From assembly GCA_011050675.1 (NCBI GenBank), contig DRFI01000029.1, positions 1-64,000 on the forward strand: DNA of 64,000 nt, given 5' to 3'. Below, one piece after another: positions 43,363 through 52,477 of the stretch. The notes under the pieces were generated by a model, which worked only from the letters and a program-made list of their open reading frames with translations, made no database searches and was not told the DNA's origin. The position numbers were made by a program, and so were the translations under genes. Numbering within the stretch: position 1 is the first letter of the stretch; each line of letters starts with the position of its first letter. The DNA comes from Maribacter sp. Its GTDB lineage: Bacteria; Bacteroidota; Bacteroidia; Flavobacteriales; Flavobacteriaceae.

Positions 43363-45996
43363 ATGAAAACAATCAACCACCTCTTCATTTTATCTCTTAC
43401 CTTAATTTTAAGTTCTTGCAATCAAAAAGAGAAGGATACCACAGAAATCTCCATTGCATTTAATACTCCCACAGGTTTTGAGCTAGAAGAAATTTATCAC
43501 CCAAGTAAAGTTGAACAAGGCTCTTGGGTAGCTTTGGCACAAGGTCAAGCTAACACCATGTATGCTTGTGACCAATACGGCAAACTTTATCAATTCGAAG
43601 TTCCTGAAATAGGAGCTGTTCTCTCACAGAAAGATGTAATTCCTTTAGATGTTGAAATTGGTGAGGCACATGGTTTACTATGGGCATTTAACAGCTTGTA
43701 CGTTGCCGTGAATAAAAATTGGGATGATGACATACCAGATGACCAGGAGAAAGGCAGTGGAATATATAGAATTACCGACACCAATAAGGACGGAAAATTA
43801 GACACTGCCAAGATGTTACTTAGGTTAGAAGGTAGCGGAGAACATGGTCCACATAGTTTTGCATTATCGCCAGACGGTAAGGAAATTTACTTCATCGCTG
43901 GCAATCATACACTAATACCCGAAAGTGTAAAAGAAAATAGTAGAATTCCCACCAATTGGGGCGAAGACAATTTATTCACTCCATATTTAGATGCTAGAGG
44001 CCATGCAAACGATGTAAAAGCTCCTGGCGGATGGATTACCAAATTCAATCCCGATGGATCTTCATTCGAATTAATTTCCGCAGGATTCAGAAACCCCTTT
44101 GATATGGCTTTCAATACTGACGGTGAACTTTTTGCTTATGATGCCGATATGGAATGGGATATTGGAATGCCATGGTACAGACCTACAAGAATTTGCCATG
44201 TAACCAGTGGCAGTGAATTTGGGTGGCGAACGGGCTCTGGAAAATGGCCTGCATACTATCCAGACAATCTACCTGCCGTACATAATCTAGAGCAAGGCTC
44301 ACCCACGGCTGTATTATCAACAACCAATTTAAATCTTCCTGAAAAATACTCAAATGGATTACTGGCAATGGACTGGAGTTTTGGCACTGTTTACTTCATA
44401 GACTTACAACCAAAAGGAAGCTCTTATGAAGCCAATCGCGAAGAATTCTTATCAGGAACTCCCCTACCCTTAACCGATATGATTGCAGGTAACGATGGCA
44501 ACATTTACTTTGCCACAGGCGGTCGTAGACTAGATTCCCATTTATATAGATTACGATATACAGGAACAGACAATACAGCACAAAATCAAGAAAAGTCAAG
44601 AAATAGCGAAGAACGAAATCTTCGTAAGCAACTAGAAGAATATCATACAACAGTTTCTACAACGGGAACTGATTTAGCTTGGAATCATTTAGACCACCCC
44701 GATAGATTCATAAGATATGCCTCAAGAATAGCTCTTGAACACCAACCTATAGATTATTGGTTAAATAACTACAAAGAAGAGACAGACAGTCGAAAAATTG
44801 TCGAGAGCAGTATAGCATTAAATCACCAAGGAAAAAGTGATTTACAGCCATTAGTCTTAAAAAAGCTTTTAAGTATTCCAATTAAATCTCTGGATGAAAA
44901 TTTACAGGTAGACCTACTAAGAACCTATTCGTTAAATTTTATAAGAATGGGAAAACCGAATAGCCAACAAAGACATAAAATAATCAATGGTTTAGACCCT
45001 TTATTCGCTACTTCCAAAGGCGCAGTAAGTAAGGAGTTGTCCCAAATTTTATTATTTCTAGAAGCAAATGGAATCATAGAAAAATTAGTAGAACGTCTTG
45101 AATATCATACGAAACAAAAAACAGTTACAGAAGGTGTGGAAATGCTATCTGAAGAAGCTACGCTTCGTAGCGACGAATACGGTCCATTAATTAGAGAGGT
45201 GATCGCTAAAATGCCACCTAGTGAGGCAATCTATTATGGAATGTTGTTAAGTAATGCCGAAAAAGGATGGAACGAAGATTTAAGAAAACGTTATTTCGCT
45301 TGGTATTTTGATGTTCTTGGATCCAAAGGAGGTATGAGCTTTAAAGCATATATGGAAAATGTAAGACAGCGTGCCATATCAAATGTCCCTGAAGAAAAAA
45401 GAGAGTATTTTCAAGAAATCTCTGGTGTCTATTCCCCTTCCAGCTCAATTGCAGATTTACCCCAACCTTTCGGACCGGGTAAAAACTACAATGGCGAGAA
45501 TATGGGAGATGTCGTTTGGCGCGGTCTAGATAATTACCAAGGCAACATAAAGGCTGGGAAAAGAGCTTTTGCTTCGGCGACATGTATACTATGCCATAGA
45601 ATTCGTGGAGAAGGTGGTGCGGCAGGACCAGATTTAACCCAGGCTCACACAAAATTTAGCACTTATGATTTAATGTTTGCTATTTATAGCCCCAGCGATG
45701 AAATATCCGATCAATATGCAAATACCCTGTTTCATTTAGGTGAAGATGAAAAAATAGCAGGTCGTATTAAATCTGAAATTGGTGACAGTATTGTAATAAT
45801 GCCAAATCCATTCAATGAAAGCTACACGGTAAGTATTGCCAAAAATACTATTACTAAAAAAGAACTCTCCCCAATATCACCTATGCCTCCAGGATTATTA
45901 AATAGATTGAACGAACAAGAAGTTGCTGATCTTTTTGCCTATATCATTTCTGGAGGAGATGAAAATCATAAACTGTATACGGGTGAAGAAAAATAA
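43363..45996 (+). CDS. haem-binding c-type propeller lipoprotein (PVC-type dehydrogenase family)
   Basis: 877 residues. A lipoprotein signal ends LSSC near residue 19. Residues ~30-400 look like a six-bladed propeller of the soluble glucose/sorbosone dehydrogenase type (EHGPHSFALSPDGKEIYF, AGFRNPFDMAFNTDGELFAYDADMEWDIG, SEFGWRTGSGKW). A helical HEAT-like stretch follows, then a C-terminal cytochrome c-like domain with CILCH (741-745), AGPDLTQ and a candidate distal Met841 in SPMPPGLLNRL. Likely an exported redox enzyme or electron-transfer protein acting on sugars; the substrate is unknown. Confidence 0.8.
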   Translation: MKTINHLFILSLTLILSSCNQKEKDTTEISIAFNTPTGFELEEIYHPSKVEQGSWVALAQGQANTMYACDQYGKLYQFEVPEIGAVLSQKDVIPLDVEIGEAHGLLWAFNSLYVAVNKNWDDDIPDDQEKGSGIYRITDTNKDGKLDTAKMLLRLEGSGEHGPHSFALSPDGKEIYFIAGNHTLIPESVKENSRIPTNWGEDNLFTPYLDARGHANDVKAPGGWITKFNPDGSSFELISAGFRNPFDMAFNTDGELFAYDADMEWDIGMPWYRPTRICHVTSGSEFGWRTGSGKWPAYYPDNLPAVHNLEQGSPTAVLSTTNLNLPEKYSNGLLAMDWSFGTVYFIDLQPKGSSYEANREEFLSGTPLPLTDMIAGNDGNIYFATGGRRLDSHLYRLRYTGTDNTAQNQEKSRNSEERNLRKQLEEYHTTVSTTGTDLAWNHLDHPDRFIRYASRIALEHQPIDYWLNNYKEETDSRKIVESSIALNHQGKSDLQPLVLKKLLSIPIKSLDENLQVDLLRTYSLNFIRMGKPNSQQRHKIINGLDPLFATSKGAVSKELSQILLFLEANGIIEKLVERLEYHTKQKTVTEGVEMLSEEATLRSDEYGPLIREVIAKMPPSEAIYYGMLLSNAEKGWNEDLRKRYFAWYFDVLGSKGGMSFKAYMENVRQRAISNVPEEKREYFQEISGVYSPSSSIADLPQPFGPGKNYNGENMGDVVWRGLDNYQGNIKAGKRAFASATCILCHRIRGEGGAAGPDLTQAHTKFSTYDLMFAIYSPSDEISDQYANTLFHLGEDEKIAGRIKSEIGDSIVIMPNPFNESYTVSIAKNTITKKELSPISPMPPGLLNRLNEQEVADLFAYIISGGDENHKLYTGEEK

Positions 45997-46002
45997 TTAT
46001 CC

Positions 46003-46038
46003 AAACCAAATCTCAATTTTTTTGAGATTTGGTTTTTA
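46003..46038 (+). terminator. intrinsic terminator
   Basis: Stem AAACCAAATCTCAA with its complement, loop of 5 T (46003-46035), and trailing T. It ends the haem-binding lipoprotein unit; the remaining ~180 bp to the next gene show nothing else. Confidence 0.8.
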
Positions 46039-46219
46039 TTGATTCAGCAAAATATGAATCTTAATTCAAGATTATCACCTGCTAATTTAGCCTCAATTAC
46101 TAGTATGATATTAAACCTAAAATCCGGCAGTTAAAATTGTTCTTTCATTTACAATTGGCAGATTAAATTGTTATTTTCAAACTGATATTTTTTCTAATCA
46201 CCTACCAAACAACAATCAG

Positions 46220-49200
46220 ATGAACTCAAAAACTCTACACACCTTTATTTTCCTTTTTTTATCCTTTTGTAGCATTTCATTCGCTCAAAAAAAATCTACC
46301 AAAAATAAAGTTGACAACGCAACGCTTGACAAAGCTTTCTATGAAAATTTAGAATGGCGAAATATAGGACCAGTGCGCGGCGGTCGCTCTTTAGGATCGG
46401 CAGGTAGCCCTAGCAGACCTAATGAGTATTATTTTGGTGCAACCGGTGGCGGACTCTGGAAAACTACCGACGGTGGTAATGAATGGGAAGCTGTTACCGA
46501 TGGGCAGATTACAAGTTCATCTGTAGGTGCCGTGGCAGTGGCAGAAACGAACCCTGACATTGTTTATATTGGCATGGGCGAAGTGCAATTACGAGGTAGC
46601 ATTACCCAAGGTGACGGAGTTTACAAATCTACTGATGCCGGTAAAACTTGGAGTCATTTAGGACTTAAAGAAACCCAAGCGATATCTAGAATAAGAATTC
46701 ACCCAACAAATCCAGATATTGTTTACGTTGCCGCATTAGGACACCCTTATGGAGATAATGAAGAACGTGGAGTTTTTAAAAGTACAGATGGTGGTAAAAA
46801 TTGGAAAAAGACTTTATATGTAAGTGATAAAGCAGGTGCTGTCGATTTAATAATAGACAGAAATAATCCACAAGTGTTATATGCGAGTACTTGGCAAGTT
46901 CAAAGAAAAGCTTGGAAAATGTGGGGTGGTGGACCAGATTGTAAACTTTGGAAATCTACAGATGGCGGAGAAACTTGGACAGATTTATCTAAGAACCCAG
47001 GTATGCCAGAAGGACCATTAGGAAAAATAGGAGTAACAGTTTCTCCTGCAGATTCTAATCGTGTATGGGCTGTCGTTGAAGCCAATGAAGGTGGTGTTTT
47101 TCGTTCAGACGATGCTGGTAAAACTTGGGAACGTACTAATGACGAGCGTAAATTAAGACAACGTGCTTTTTACTATTCTAGAATTTATGCCGATCCAATT
47201 GACAAAGAAACCGTTTATGGACTTAATGTAGATTTTTGGAAATCTACTGATGGCGGAAAAACTTTTGATACCAAAATTAAAGTGCCACATGGTGACAATC
47301 ACGATTTATGGATAGACCCTAATAACCCCGACCGTATGATATCTTCCAATGATGGCGGTGGGGTTGTAAGTATTAATGGCGGTAAGTCATGGACAGAAGA
47401 AGATTACACTACTACGCAATTATATCATGTCATGACAACTAATGACGTTCCCTATCACGTTGCAGGTGCACAGCAAGATAATAGCACTATCGCAGTACCT
47501 AGTGATGGCTGGGGTCATATGCAGGCAAGAGGTCAAGGCGATGGTTGGGCGTATGCCGTTGGTGGTGGAGAAAGTGGTTGGATCACCCAACATCCAAAAA
47601 ATTTAGATATTTTTTATGCAGGTAGCCAAGGTGCTCTTTTAACACGATACGACAGAAGCAACGGACAATCAAGAGATATTCAAGTATATCCTAGATTTTT
47701 CTCTGGTGAACCTGCAAGCGCATTACCTGAGCGCTGGCAATGGACATTCCCTATAATGTTTGCACCACAAGACTCTAACGTTATGTACACATGTTCTCAA
47801 CATATTTGGAAAACAACGGATGACGGACAATCTTGGGAAAAAATAAGTCCAGACTTAACGTATGCCGACCCAACTACCTTAGGTAAAACAGGGGGTATTA
47901 TAACTATGGACATGAACGGACCAGAAATATACGCTACCGTTTTTGCCCTTGCCCCATCAAACCATGATATTAATACTATTTGGGCAGGTTCTGATGATGG
48001 AAAAATACATATCACCAGAGATGGTGGTAAAAATTGGGCAGACATTACTCCAAAAGAGTTACCGAAATTTTCTAGGGTAAGTATTATTGATGAATCGCTA
48101 CATAATCCAGGTACACTTTACGTTGCGGCAAATAGGTATCAAGTAGATGACAGACAACCTTATGTTTTTAAAACACATGATTATGGCAAAACTTGGACAA
48201 AAATAATAACTGGTATAAAAGACGGTCATTTTGCAAGAGCAGTTCGTGAGGATCCAGTTCGTGAAGGTTTACTTTTTCTAGCAACAGAACATGGCGTATA
48301 CTTCTCCATGAACGATGGCGAATTATGGCAAAGTCTTCAATTAAAACTTCCAGACACACCTGTTAGAGATTTAGTTATAAAAGACAACGATGTTGTTCTT
48401 GGCACGCACGGTAGAGGCTTTTGGATACTTGATGATATTCAACCATTAAGACAGTTTACCCGAGAAATGGAGAAACAAGATGCCGTACTTTTTAAACCTA
48501 CAAATGCTTTAAGAGGATTAACCGATGCGTCTATTCAATATTATTTAAAAGAGCAGAAAGACACTATAACTTTTGAAATTTATGACGCTAAGGATGAACT
48601 AATAGACACTTTCACAGGTAGCAAACCTAAGTATGAAATAGACCCTAATCTTCCTTATTGGTTAAAAGGCGGGTCATCTAAACCTACCACAGCCAAAGGA
48701 ATAAATAATTTCACTTGGGATATGAGATACCCTGGAGCCACAACATTTGAAGGAATGATTATCTGGAGCGCTAGACCAGCCCGTGGTCCAAAAGCACCCC
48801 TAGGTACTTATAAGGTAAAAATGAAAGTCGGTGATTACGAAAAAGTATATGCCTTCAATATTGAAATGGATCCAAACCTAAAGGGAATCACTAAAGAGGA
48901 CTTAGACGAACAATTTAGTTTGTCAAATAAGATAATGGCTAAAACTTCAACAGCGAATGAGGCAGTCATTAAAATCCGAGAAATAAAAAAGAATTTAACT
49001 GATAGCAAGGACAACATAGATTCGAACGATTTCAAGAATTCGGTAACTCCGTTTTTAAGTGAATCATCAGAGGTAGAAGAGGCGCTTTATCAAGTTAAAA
49101 ATCAATCGGGGCAAGATCCTTTAAACTTCCCTATAAAACTAAATAACAGATTAGCTTCACTAAGACGTAGTGTTGAATCTGGAGAAGCAAAACCAACAAA

Positions 49201-49336
49201 TGGTGCTTACAAAGTTTTTGACGAACTTACCGCAGAGTTGGACGTAGAGTTAAATAAATTGAACAACATACTTGAAAAATACAAGTCTAAGCTAAATCCA
49301 ATTCTATCTAAAAACGGTGGTACTACTATTGACTAA
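46220..49336 (+). CDS. secreted BNR/VPS10-like beta-propeller protein
   Basis: 1038 residues with a Sec signal peptide (ending ISFAQ). Residues ~45-740 hold many BNR/Asp-box repeats of the form KSTDGGKNWK (for example WKTTDGGNEWE, YKSTDAGKTWSH, WKSTDGGETWTD, FRSDDAGKTWER, WKTTDDGQSWEK, HITRDGGKNWAD), as in sortilin/VPS10 and glycosidase propellers. A beta-sandwich (~760-880) and a helical C-terminal tail follow. No catalytic residues of a named glycosidase family stand out and no T9SS sorting domain is seen at the end. Related proteins are often annotated as glycosyl hydrolases; that activity is not shown here. Confidence 0.8.
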   Translation: MNSKTLHTFIFLFLSFCSISFAQKKSTKNKVDNATLDKAFYENLEWRNIGPVRGGRSLGSAGSPSRPNEYYFGATGGGLWKTTDGGNEWEAVTDGQITSSSVGAVAVAETNPDIVYIGMGEVQLRGSITQGDGVYKSTDAGKTWSHLGLKETQAISRIRIHPTNPDIVYVAALGHPYGDNEERGVFKSTDGGKNWKKTLYVSDKAGAVDLIIDRNNPQVLYASTWQVQRKAWKMWGGGPDCKLWKSTDGGETWTDLSKNPGMPEGPLGKIGVTVSPADSNRVWAVVEANEGGVFRSDDAGKTWERTNDERKLRQRAFYYSRIYADPIDKETVYGLNVDFWKSTDGGKTFDTKIKVPHGDNHDLWIDPNNPDRMISSNDGGGVVSINGGKSWTEEDYTTTQLYHVMTTNDVPYHVAGAQQDNSTIAVPSDGWGHMQARGQGDGWAYAVGGGESGWITQHPKNLDIFYAGSQGALLTRYDRSNGQSRDIQVYPRFFSGEPASALPERWQWTFPIMFAPQDSNVMYTCSQHIWKTTDDGQSWEKISPDLTYADPTTLGKTGGIITMDMNGPEIYATVFALAPSNHDINTIWAGSDDGKIHITRDGGKNWADITPKELPKFSRVSIIDESLHNPGTLYVAANRYQVDDRQPYVFKTHDYGKTWTKIITGIKDGHFARAVREDPVREGLLFLATEHGVYFSMNDGELWQSLQLKLPDTPVRDLVIKDNDVVLGTHGRGFWILDDIQPLRQFTREMEKQDAVLFKPTNALRGLTDASIQYYLKEQKDTITFEIYDAKDELIDTFTGSKPKYEIDPNLPYWLKGGSSKPTTAKGINNFTWDMRYPGATTFEGMIIWSARPARGPKAPLGTYKVKMKVGDYEKVYAFNIEMDPNLKGITKEDLDEQFSLSNKIMAKTSTANEAVIKIREIKKNLTDSKDNIDSNDFKNSVTPFLSESSEVEEALYQVKNQSGQDPLNFPIKLNNRLASLRRSVESGEAKPTNGAYKVFDELTAELDVELNKLNNILEKYKSKLNPILSKNGGTTID

Positions 49337-49386
49337 ATGAGGTAAAAGCAAAAATAAAAACAGCAGTACATCGAATTACAAATCCG

Positions 49387-49394
49387 TATTTTTG
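49387..49394 (+). promoter_or_regulatory. TAnnTTTG -7 element upstream of rpe (TATTTTTG)
   Basis: Exact consensus match ending 25 bp before the rpe ATG; no -33 TTG. Confidence 0.6.
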
Positions 49395-49419
49395 TACTGA
49401 ATAATAATCGTTTTATAAA

Positions 49420-50070
49420 ATGAAAAAGCCAAGTATAGCACCATCACTATTAGCAGCTGATTTTGGAAATTTACAGCGAGATGTAGAAATGGTGAATGCA
49501 AGCGAAGCGGAATATCACCATATAGATATCATGGACGGAGTTTTTGTACCAAACATTTCTTATGGTATGCCTGTGGTAAAAGCTATTAAAAAGAGTGCGA
49601 CTAAACCTTTAGACGTGCACTTAATGATTGTAGACCCTGACCGTTATCTTGAAGAATTTGCTAATCTTGGAGCTCATATACTAACTGTTCATTATGAAGC
49701 TTGTACACACTTACATAGAACCATACAGGCTATAAAAGCTTTAGGCATGAAAGCTGGTGTTGCACTAAACCCGCACACCAATGTTATGCTTTTAGAAGAT
49801 ATTATTAGAGATATTGATGTGGTTTTAATAATGAGTGTAAACCCTGGTTTTGGAGGACAATCATTTATTGAAAATACGTATGACAAAATAAGAGCTACCA
49901 AAGCTTTAATAAATAGAAAAAACTCTGCAGCCCTAATTGAAATTGATGGCGGTGTTACCACTGCCAATTCACAAAAGTTAGTGGATGCAGGTGCAGATAT
50001 TTTAGTTGCCGGAAGCTTTGTATTTAAAAGTTCTGATCCAATTAAAACTATAAAAGAATTAAAGGGATGA
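49420..50070 (+). CDS. rpe: ribulose-phosphate 3-epimerase
   Basis: 216 residues. Interconverts ribulose-5-phosphate and xylulose-5-phosphate in the pentose phosphate pathway. TIM-barrel motifs: IAPSLLAADFGNL, YHHIDIMDGVFVPNIS (metal ligands), LDVHLMIVDPDRYL, VNPGFGGQSFI and EIDGGVTTAN. The stop overlaps the ypdA start by 4 bp (ATGA), so the two are translated together. Confidence 0.96.
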   Translation: MKKPSIAPSLLAADFGNLQRDVEMVNASEAEYHHIDIMDGVFVPNISYGMPVVKAIKKSATKPLDVHLMIVDPDRYLEEFANLGAHILTVHYEACTHLHRTIQAIKALGMKAGVALNPHTNVMLLEDIIRDIDVVLIMSVNPGFGGQSFIENTYDKIRATKALINRKNSAALIEIDGGVTTANSQKLVDAGADILVAGSFVFKSSDPIKTIKELKG

Positions 50071-51044
50071 AAACTGAACTTGATATCGTCATAGTCGGTG
50101 GAGGACCTATAGGTATTGCATGCGGATTAGAGGCTAAAAAAAATGGACTTAGCTATGTAATATTAGAGAAAGGACCTATTGTAAATTCACTTTTTCACTA
50201 CCCATCGAATATGCAATTTTTCTCTTCGTCAGAGAAGCTAGAGATTGATGAAATTCCCTTTATTAGTAACGAAGCGAAACCAAAAAGAGACGAGGCATTA
50301 GAATATTACAGACGTATAGTTACCTCTAATAAATTAAATATTCATCTTTTTGAAAAAGTTGAGAACGTTCAAAAGAGCGAAGACCTATTTACTGTTGCTT
50401 CAGATAAGAACACTTACATATCTAGACAAGTAGTAATAGCTACCGGTTTTTACGATTTACCAAATTTGCTTAACGTACCTGGTGAGAATTTAGAAAAGGT
50501 TGTTCATTACTATGACAACCCTCATTATTATTCAGGTCAAAAAGTGGCGGTTATAGGTGCAAGTAATTCTGCAATTGACGCTGCGCTTGAATGTTGGCGT
50601 AAAGGCGCTGAAGTATCTTTAATTATTCGAGGATCAGAAGTTGGGCAACGTGTAAAATATTGGGTAAGACCAGATATTGTAAACCGTATTGAAGAAGGTA
50701 GTATAAAAGCTTATTATAATACCACTGTGAAAGCTATTACAAAAGATAGCATTTCTTTGAATACAGAAAATGGCAATGTAGAAATCGAAAACGATTTTGT
50801 ACTGGCATTAACTGGTTATAAACCCAACTTTAACTTCTTGGAGAAATTGGGCGTTAACATCAGTCAGGATTCTAAAAAATTACCTGAATACAACCCAGAT
50901 ACCATGGAAACCAATATTGATGGTTTGTATTTAGCCGGAGTAATCTGTGGCGGAATGGAAACGCATAAATGGTTTATCGAAAACTCAAGAATACATGCTA
51001 AAATGATTGTATCTAATATTATTTCTAGTACGGTTACCTCATAA
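50067..51044 (+). CDS. ypdA: YpdA family flavoprotein, putative bacillithiol disulfide reductase
   Basis: 325 residues. Thioredoxin-reductase-like fold: FAD site GGGPIG at 11-16, NADPH site VIGASNSAIDAALECWRKG, and the C-terminal DGLYLAGVICGGMETHKWFIENSRIHA. There is no CxxC redox pair in the NADPH domain, as in YpdA. In Firmicutes it reduces bacillithiol disulfide; a similar low-molecular-weight thiol role here is inference. Coupled to rpe by a 4-bp overlap, which would link NADPH-producing sugar metabolism to redox balance. Confidence 0.85.
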   Translation: MKTELDIVIVGGGPIGIACGLEAKKNGLSYVILEKGPIVNSLFHYPSNMQFFSSSEKLEIDEIPFISNEAKPKRDEALEYYRRIVTSNKLNIHLFEKVENVQKSEDLFTVASDKNTYISRQVVIATGFYDLPNLLNVPGENLEKVVHYYDNPHYYSGQKVAVIGASNSAIDAALECWRKGAEVSLIIRGSEVGQRVKYWVRPDIVNRIEEGSIKAYYNTTVKAITKDSISLNTENGNVEIENDFVLALTGYKPNFNFLEKLGVNISQDSKKLPEYNPDTMETNIDGLYLAGVICGGMETHKWFIENSRIHAKMIVSNIISSTVTS

Positions 51045-51156
51045 TTCTAATTCAATAACTTTATTTAAGATAAGGATAGATTAGTCCTGATGGTTACTTA
51101 AACAATAGTCGATATATAAAACCGTTGTATATTAATTAATAGTATAACCTACCATT

Positions 51157-51762
51157 ATGATTTTCTTCGGTACCGGATCAGCAAGTCTCGACGCTGTAAA
51201 GGCAAAGAATACTACTTGCCAACATTGTAATAATCAAGACACTGTATATATCAATATTTATAGAAGACACGCACATGTTTTCTGGATTCCTGTTTTTCCA
51301 ATAGGAAAAAGTGGTAGTTCTTTCTGTACACATTGCAAAGAAACATTAGCTCCGAAACAAATGCCAGAGGCGCTGAAAATGCAATATAAAAACATTAAAG
51401 GCAATGCAAAAGGACCTATATGGCAATTTTCAGGGGTTTTACTATTTGTATTCCTAATAGTATTCGCTTTCTACTCTAATGGAAGAGACAAAGAAAAGAC
51501 TCAAATATATCTATCTAATCCAGTTATTGGTGACGTTTACGAATACAAAGCGGATAGCGGTAGTTAATCCACTATGAAGCTTCAAAAAATAACCTCTGAC
51601 AGTTTATACCTTTCACTGAACGATTATGAAATTTCAAAAAAATCGAGACTTTATAAGATTGACAAAAGTGAAAATTATTCTGACGTAACATACGGTTATT
51701 CCAAAAGCGAAATATCACAAATGCAGAAAGACGGAATTATCTTAGAGATTAATAGAGATTAG
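51157..51762 (+). pseudogene. zinc-ribbon membrane protein gene interrupted by an in-frame TAA
   Basis: Two pieces in the same frame: 51157-51567 (136 codons) and a part re-opening at 51574 (62 codons), with only TAA TCC ACT between. The first piece has a zinc ribbon (CQHCNNQD ... CTHCKE), a membrane helix at about 92-107 and ends VIGDVYEYKADSGS; the second starts MKLQKITSDSLYLSLNDYEIS. Reading the stop at codon 137 (51565-51567) as Tyr (TAT or TAC, one base change) would give a continuous 201-residue protein of zinc-ribbon, helix and extracytoplasmic beta-rich tail. A base-call error, a real nonsense mutation, or two coupled proteins are all possible. Confidence 0.65.
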
Positions 51763-51784
51763 ATTTTCTAAGTCATTAAAATTT

Positions 51785-51816
51785 AAAAGCCACATCTTTT
51801 CAGATGTGGCTTTTTT
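51785..51816. terminator. bidirectional intrinsic terminator
   Basis: A perfect 13-bp stem AAAAGCCACATCT with its complement, TTTC loop, T-run on the right; the A-run on the left also lets it terminate the tRNA transcript on the minus strand. Confidence 0.85.
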
Positions 51817-51821
51817 ACTTG

Positions 51822-51895
51822 TGACCTCGAAGGGATTCAAACCCCCAACCCTCAGAGCCGAAATCTGATGCGCTATTCAGTTGCGCCACGAGGCC
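51822..51895 (-). tRNA. tRNA-Arg(UCG)
   Basis: 74 nt cloverleaf, no encoded CCA. The acceptor GGCCTCG pairs with CGAGGTC (one G-U), D arm GCGC/GCGC, anticodon arm TCAGA/TCTGA with loop TTTCGGC giving anticodon UCG (codon CGA and wobble), T arm GGGGG/CCCTT. Unusual: the D loop is AACTGAATA, with A at position 19, and the T loop is TTTGAAT, with U at position 56 (see findings). A terminator follows on the minus strand. Confidence 0.95.
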
Positions 51896-51945
51896 ATTTT
51901 CAATTATCAGTTATCAAAACTGAAATTTATACTGACAATAAATAC

Positions 51946-52389
51946 TTATGCCAATTTCTTTTTTACAATCGTAGAAATCAATTTACCATCAGCTTGACCA
52001 GCTAATTCTTTTGAAACAATCCCCATTACTTTACCCATATCCTTCATACCTGAAGCACCGATAGAATCTATAGTTTGTACCACTACTTTCTCTACTTCTT
52101 CTTCAGTAAGTTGTTCTGGTAAAAATTGTTCTATAACAGCAATCTGAGCCATTTCTGGATCAGCAAGATCTTGTCTTCCTTGCTCCATAAAAATAGCAGC
52201 GCTATCTTTTCTTTGTTTTACTAATTTCTGTACTATCTGTATTTCGTCATCTTCAGTAATTTCTCCACCTCCACTAGTACTTGCTACCAATAGCGCAGAT
52301 TTAATAGCTCTAAGCGATTCTAGTGCTACAGAATCCTTCGCTTTCATAGCTAATTTCAACTGCTCCATTACTCTTTGCTGTAAACCCAT
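51946..52389 (-). CDS. GatB/YqeY domain-containing protein
   Basis: 147 residues. Stand-alone YqeY-like protein: an N-terminal four-helix part (MKAKDSVALESLRAIKSALL, EIQIVQKLVKQRKDSAAIFMEQGRQDLA) and a C-terminal part like the tail of GatB (EQFLPEQLTEEEVEKVV, KDMGKVMGIVSKELAGQADGKLIS). GatB uses the related domain to bind tRNA in amidotransferase; the role of the free protein is unsettled. It lies downstream of ftsZ beyond a terminator hairpin, a position I recall in other flavobacteria. Confidence 0.9.
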   Translation of the reverse strand: MGLQQRVMEQLKLAMKAKDSVALESLRAIKSALLVASTSGGGEITEDDEIQIVQKLVKQRKDSAAIFMEQGRQDLADPEMAQIAVIEQFLPEQLTEEEVEKVVVQTIDSIGASGMKDMGKVMGIVSKELAGQADGKLISTIVKKKLA

Positions 52390-52421
52390 TGCTTGTATAT
52401 TTTGATCAGCGAAGATAAAAA

Positions 52422-52456
52422 ATAAAACCCGAAAACTAAGTTAGTTTTCGGGTTTA
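52422..52456 (-). terminator. intrinsic terminator after ftsZ
   Basis: A perfect 15-bp stem AAACCCGAAAACTAA with its complement around one base (52425-52455), followed on the minus strand by a T-rich tract. It lies between ftsZ and the yqeY-like gene. Confidence 0.8.
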
Positions 52457-52477
52457 TAAATTATTGCGAACCTACTA

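Noticed and set aside
45341-45652. 103-codon minus-strand frame inside the haem-binding lipoprotein gene
   Set aside because: It lies opposite the CxxCH domain of a well-supported gene and shows no own signals.
46053-46133. 26-codon ATG ORF after the terminator at 46003-46038
   Set aside because: Very short, no promoter box, and no recognisable pattern; likely chance.
52440-52477. Transposon end suggested by the perfect 15-bp inverted repeat after ftsZ
   Set aside because: The repeat has a single-base loop and a T-tract on the minus strand, as expected for a terminator, and no transposase is near.
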